5,606 nucleotides of DNA from Candidatus Cloacimonadota bacterium (lineage in GTDB: Bacteria > Cloacimonadota > Cloacimonadia > Cloacimonadales > TCS61): contig JAUVKM010000165.1 in NCBI GenBank assembly GCA_030596265.1, positions 1-5,606 of the forward strand, given 5' to 3'. Shown here piece by piece: positions 4,339 through 5,606 of this stretch. The notes under the pieces were generated by a model. It ran no database searches, had not been told where the DNA came from, and saw only the letters and a list, made by a program, of their open reading frames with translations. Position 1 is the first letter of the stretch. Each line of letters opens with the position of its first letter. Position numbers and translations under genes: made by a program.

Positions 4339-5606
4339 TTATTTTTTTCTCATTACTGAATTCATGCTTTCAGCAATGTATTTAATTTCTCTATCCTTAA
4401 TACTCAAAACATCAAAAAGCAGATCACCTTCCCGCAAGATCCCTAAGATTGGTTTATCCAATTCAAGCAATTTCTTATGAAGCTTCTTTGCATAATTTCT
4501 ATTGCCGTCATGGATTATTTTAACTGCCAAACTATCTATCTTCAGTTGAGGAAGAGTCCCACCGCCGCATTGTGCTTTACTCTCAATAATTTCTGATTTG
4601 ACACTAATTATATCAAGTTCGTTTACAAGTTTGTCAGCAAGATTTTTTAGATCACCCTTTTTACGATTTAACATTTCAAATATTGGAACTTTAGTTAAAA
4701 GATCCTCATCTTTCATATAAAAACGCATAACAGCAGAAAGAGCTGCAATTGTCATTTTACCAACCCGCAGAGCTCGCATCATGGGATCTTTTGCAATTTT
4801 TTGTATAAAATCAGATTTCCCTGCAATAATACCGGCTTGCGGACCACCAAGTAATTTGTCTCCACTAAAAGAGACTATATCACAACCAGCTTTTATACTA
4901 CTTCTCACATCGGGTTCATCTTCTAATGGAAGTCCTTCCGGTTTTCTAAGCAATCCGGAGCCAAGATCATAAACGAATAAAAGCTCGTGTTCCTTTGCCA
5001 GATCGGACAGGTCAGATAATTCAACTTCTTCTGTAAAACCATCAATATAATAATTTGATTTGTGAGCCTTGAAAATCAAAGCTGTATCTTTTGTAATCGC
5101 ATTTTCATAATCGGAAAGTTTAGTTCGGTTGGTTGCCCCCACTTCGATCATCTTACAACCACTGGCTTTCATTATTTCAGGTATACGAAATGATCCACCG
5201 ATCTCGATCAGCTCACCTCTGGAAATTATAACTTCCTTTCCTTCTGCAAAAGTTTTCAAGATCAGCATCACAGCAGCAGCATTATTGTTAACGACAACTG
5301 CATCTTCTGCTTGTGTAACAAATTTCATCAATTCGGAAATATGAGAATTACGTTGACCTCTTCGTCCGGTCTTCAGATCAAATTCCAAGTTTGAATAATT
5401 GGAAACAATCGGTTTTAATTCTTCCAGAATATAATCTCCGAGAAGAGCACGTCCAAGATTTGTGTGTAATACAATTCCTGTTCCATTTATCACTTCGACT
5501 AAGCTCTTATCACCAATTAATCTTAGACTTAACTTTATCTGTGAAATGATATCTTCAAGGCTAATTGCTTTTTCTCCGGCTAGAATATTCTTTCGTATTT
5601 CATCAA
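4339..5606 (-). CDS. selA: L-seryl-tRNA(Sec) selenium transferase SelA (N-terminus beyond window)
   Basis: PLP-dependent enzyme that converts Ser-tRNA(Sec) to Sec-tRNA(Sec) with selenophosphate, in the cytoplasm; a homodecamer in bacteria. The reading frame stays open to the right edge, giving 421 visible residues ending at TAA 4339-4341. GTG at 5493 is internal, because the frame upstream encodes matching SelA sequence (LRLIGDKSLVEV before INGTG). Numbered from the first whole codon (5604), the signatures are INGTGIVLHTNLGRA (from 39), a GRRGQR region, NNNAAAVML, EIGGSFRIP, GATNRT, VYDLGSGLL and SFSGDKLLGGPQAG with the PLP lysine K250. E. coli K295 implies about 45 residues are missing, close to the usual 460-residue length. 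CGGGTLP near the C-terminus is also family-like. selB commonly follows selA but here envelope genes do. The gene implies that the organism makes selenoproteins; none is seen in this window. Confidence 0.95.
   Translation of the reverse strand, partial: DEIRKNILAGEKAISLEDIISQIKLSLRLIGDKSLVEVINGTGIVLHTNLGRALLGDYILEELKPIVSNYSNLEFDLKTGRRGQRNSHISELMKFVTQAEDAVVVNNNAAAVMLILKTFAEGKEVIISRGELIEIGGSFRIPEIMKASGCKMIEVGATNRTKLSDYENAITKDTALIFKAHKSNYYIDGFTEEVELSDLSDLAKEHELLFVYDLGSGLLRKPEGLPLEDEPDVRSSIKAGCDIVSFSGDKLLGGPQAGIIAGKSDFIQKIAKDPMMRALRVGKMTIAALSAVMRFYMKDEDLLTKVPIFEMLNRKKGDLKNLADKLVNELDIISVKSEIIESKAQCGGGTLPQLKIDSLAVKIIHDGNRNYAKKLHKKLLELDKPILGILREGDLLFDVLSIKDREIKYIAESMNSVMRKK

Noticed and set aside
5491..5493. 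GTG as the true start of selA
   Set aside because: The frame is open for 37 further codons to the window edge, and SelA is normally about 460 residues with conserved sequence before INGTG. This GTG is an internal valine.
1..5606. tRNA, rRNA, CRISPR array, insertion sequence, SECIS-type in-frame TGA
   Set aside because: I saw no cloverleaf, regular spaced repeats, transposase or coding frame interrupted by a single TGA; the catalytic positions of both Msr domains are encoded as cysteine.

Overview
This is an AT-rich window (roughly one-third G+C by eye) from what looks like a Gram-negative, probably anaerobic bacterium. An OmpA-type peptidoglycan-binding protein implies an outer membrane, HypB implies a nickel enzyme (probably a [NiFe] hydrogenase), and SelA implies selenocysteine use. 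Gene style (strong AAGGAG ribosome sites, ATGA overlaps, intergenic dispersed-repeat fragments) would fit an uncultivated lineage of the FCB/Cloacimonadota type. That placement is only an impression; no marker gene here settles it.

Layout, left to right. (1) 1-117: the last 38 codons of an unrecognised + strand gene. (2) 172-1083: a bifunctional methionine sulfoxide reductase, MsrB then MsrA, with two plausible starts, the upstream one adding a short hydrophobic N-terminus. (3) 1111-2818: a nickel cluster nikR - fmdE-like - hypB, all on the + strand. It is preceded by a perfect 8-bp inverted repeat with the geometry expected of a NikR operator, set between a TTGACA box and the nikR ribosome site. 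nikR and fmdE overlap by ATGA. (4) 2819-3014: a convergent intergenic region with a repeat fragment, a perfect 10-bp hairpin and a strong stem-loop that probably terminates hypB. (5) 4279 to 3015, - strand: two translationally coupled envelope genes, a small exported helical protein and an OmpA-domain protein with a long coiled coil. (6) 5606 to 4339, - strand: selA, open through the right edge, so only its N-terminus is missing.

The main functional story is nickel. The NikR sensor has all four nickel ligands, probably represses its own transcript, and is coupled to an FmdE-family protein of unclear biochemical role with a C-terminal four-cysteine zinc site. The third gene, hypB, encodes the GTPase that helps insert nickel into hydrogenases. 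The last nine codons of fmdE and the gap before hypB carry an imperfect palindrome resembling widespread dispersed repeats, so a repeat insertion may have supplied the present FmdE C-terminus. I did not find a wholly new system. The most worthwhile leads are the NikR/FmdE/HypB linkage with its operator, a second hairpin downstream of hypB that keeps the same GTTAC-N13-GTAAC core, the repeat-derived end of fmdE, and the dual-start MsrBA.
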